DNA from: Onchocerca volvulus
Taxonomy: Eukaryota; Nematoda; Chromadorea; Rhabditida; Onchocercidae
Length of the DNA stretch: 64,000 nt
Direction of reading: 5' to 3'
Assembly (NCBI GenBank): GCA_000499405.2
Contig: HG738141.1
Location: forward strand, 280,032 to 344,031
Made by a program: the position numbers and the translations under genes. The notes below the pieces were generated by a model. The model was not told where the DNA came from. It did not search any database and worked only from the letters and a program-made list of their open reading frames with translations. Below, piece after piece: positions 63,878 to 64,000 of the stretch (position 1 is its first letter; every line of letters begins with the position of its first letter).

Positions 63878-64000
63878 GATTATAAATTAACTTTGCCATG
63901 CGTTTTTAATCTAAAATTCTAGGATTTAAATTCATTAAAAAATTTTTGAAATAATTTCTAAGTTTGTTTGGACAAAAATTTGCATGCATACAAGAATGAT
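61898..64000. other. AT-rich flank without recognised gene
   Basis: Contains the 3' UTR of the kinase gene. A part at about 63230-63480 has repeated short words of the type CTAGTTTAGTTT, CAGCCTAG and CAATCTAG-like sequence. Long T and A runs lie at 63630-63650 and 63850-63877. No exon seen. Confidence 0.45.
63350..63450. repeat. Short degenerate CCTAG-type repeats
   Basis: CAGCCTAGTGTAC, CAGCCTAGACGTA, CAGTCTAGTAACT, and CAACCTAGTTTGT follow each other at irregular spacing. Function, if any, is unknown. Confidence 0.5.

Noticed and set aside
1..64000. Wolbachia or other bacterial inserts, tRNA and rRNA genes, CRISPR arrays
   Set aside because: Looked for but nothing with bacterial codon content, tRNA box motifs in a plausible fold, rRNA cores or regularly spaced repeats was recognised by eye.

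Overview
The window reads as nuclear DNA of a parasitic nematode, most like the filarial/spirurid group. The evidence is the nematode telomere unit TTAGGC at 17.7 kb, a very AT-rich background full of A and T homopolymers, short exons with GTAAGT-type donors and TTTCAG/TTTTAG acceptors, and gene families typical of nematodes: tandem ShKT domains, an ACR-16-type nicotinic receptor subunit, and DM9/DUF3421-like proteins. No bacterial-style operon, tRNA, rRNA, CRISPR array or Wolbachia-like insertion was recognised. Almost all genes are split, so they were assembled by hand from splice sites, reading phase and protein similarity.

Layout. 0.6-1.0 kb (- strand): first exon of a secreted IGFBP-like cysteine-rich protein. 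1.0-19.6 kb: about 18 kb with no convincing gene, holding degenerate repeats and an interstitial telomere tract. 19.8-20.05 kb (+): two doubtful exons. 20.4-22.15 kb (+): B-box zinc-finger/coiled-coil (TRIM-like) protein whose 5' end is not resolved. 23.8-25.4 kb (+): two-repeat DM9/DUF3421-like protein with a phase conflict at one intron. 25.5-25.6 kb: two near-perfect palindromes. 27.7-29.0 kb (+): SRP14, complete. 30.05-31.44 kb (-): small secreted helical protein of unknown family. 34.04-41.47 kb (-): complete 12-exon nicotinic acetylcholine receptor alpha-type subunit, 506 residues, with one GC-AG intron. 41.5-53.7 kb: second gene desert with hairpins and tandem repeats. 53.73-57.07 kb (+): secreted mucin-like protein with three ShKT domains. 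58.84-61.90 kb (+): complete 8-exon CHK1/CAMK-like kinase, 351 residues, altered in all four core catalytic motifs and so a pseudokinase candidate. 61.9-64.0 kb: no gene seen.

The genes do not form an evident pathway. SRP14 is housekeeping; the nicotinic receptor belongs to neuromuscular signalling; the IGFBP-like, ShKT and small helical proteins are predicted to be secreted. The most unusual points are the degenerate kinase, the duplicated ShKT exons behind a Thr-rich stalk, the GC-AG intron beside a 33-bp tandem repeat, the inverted interstitial telomere tract, two long perfect hairpins, and a dispersed repeat found both between genes and inside the receptor gene.
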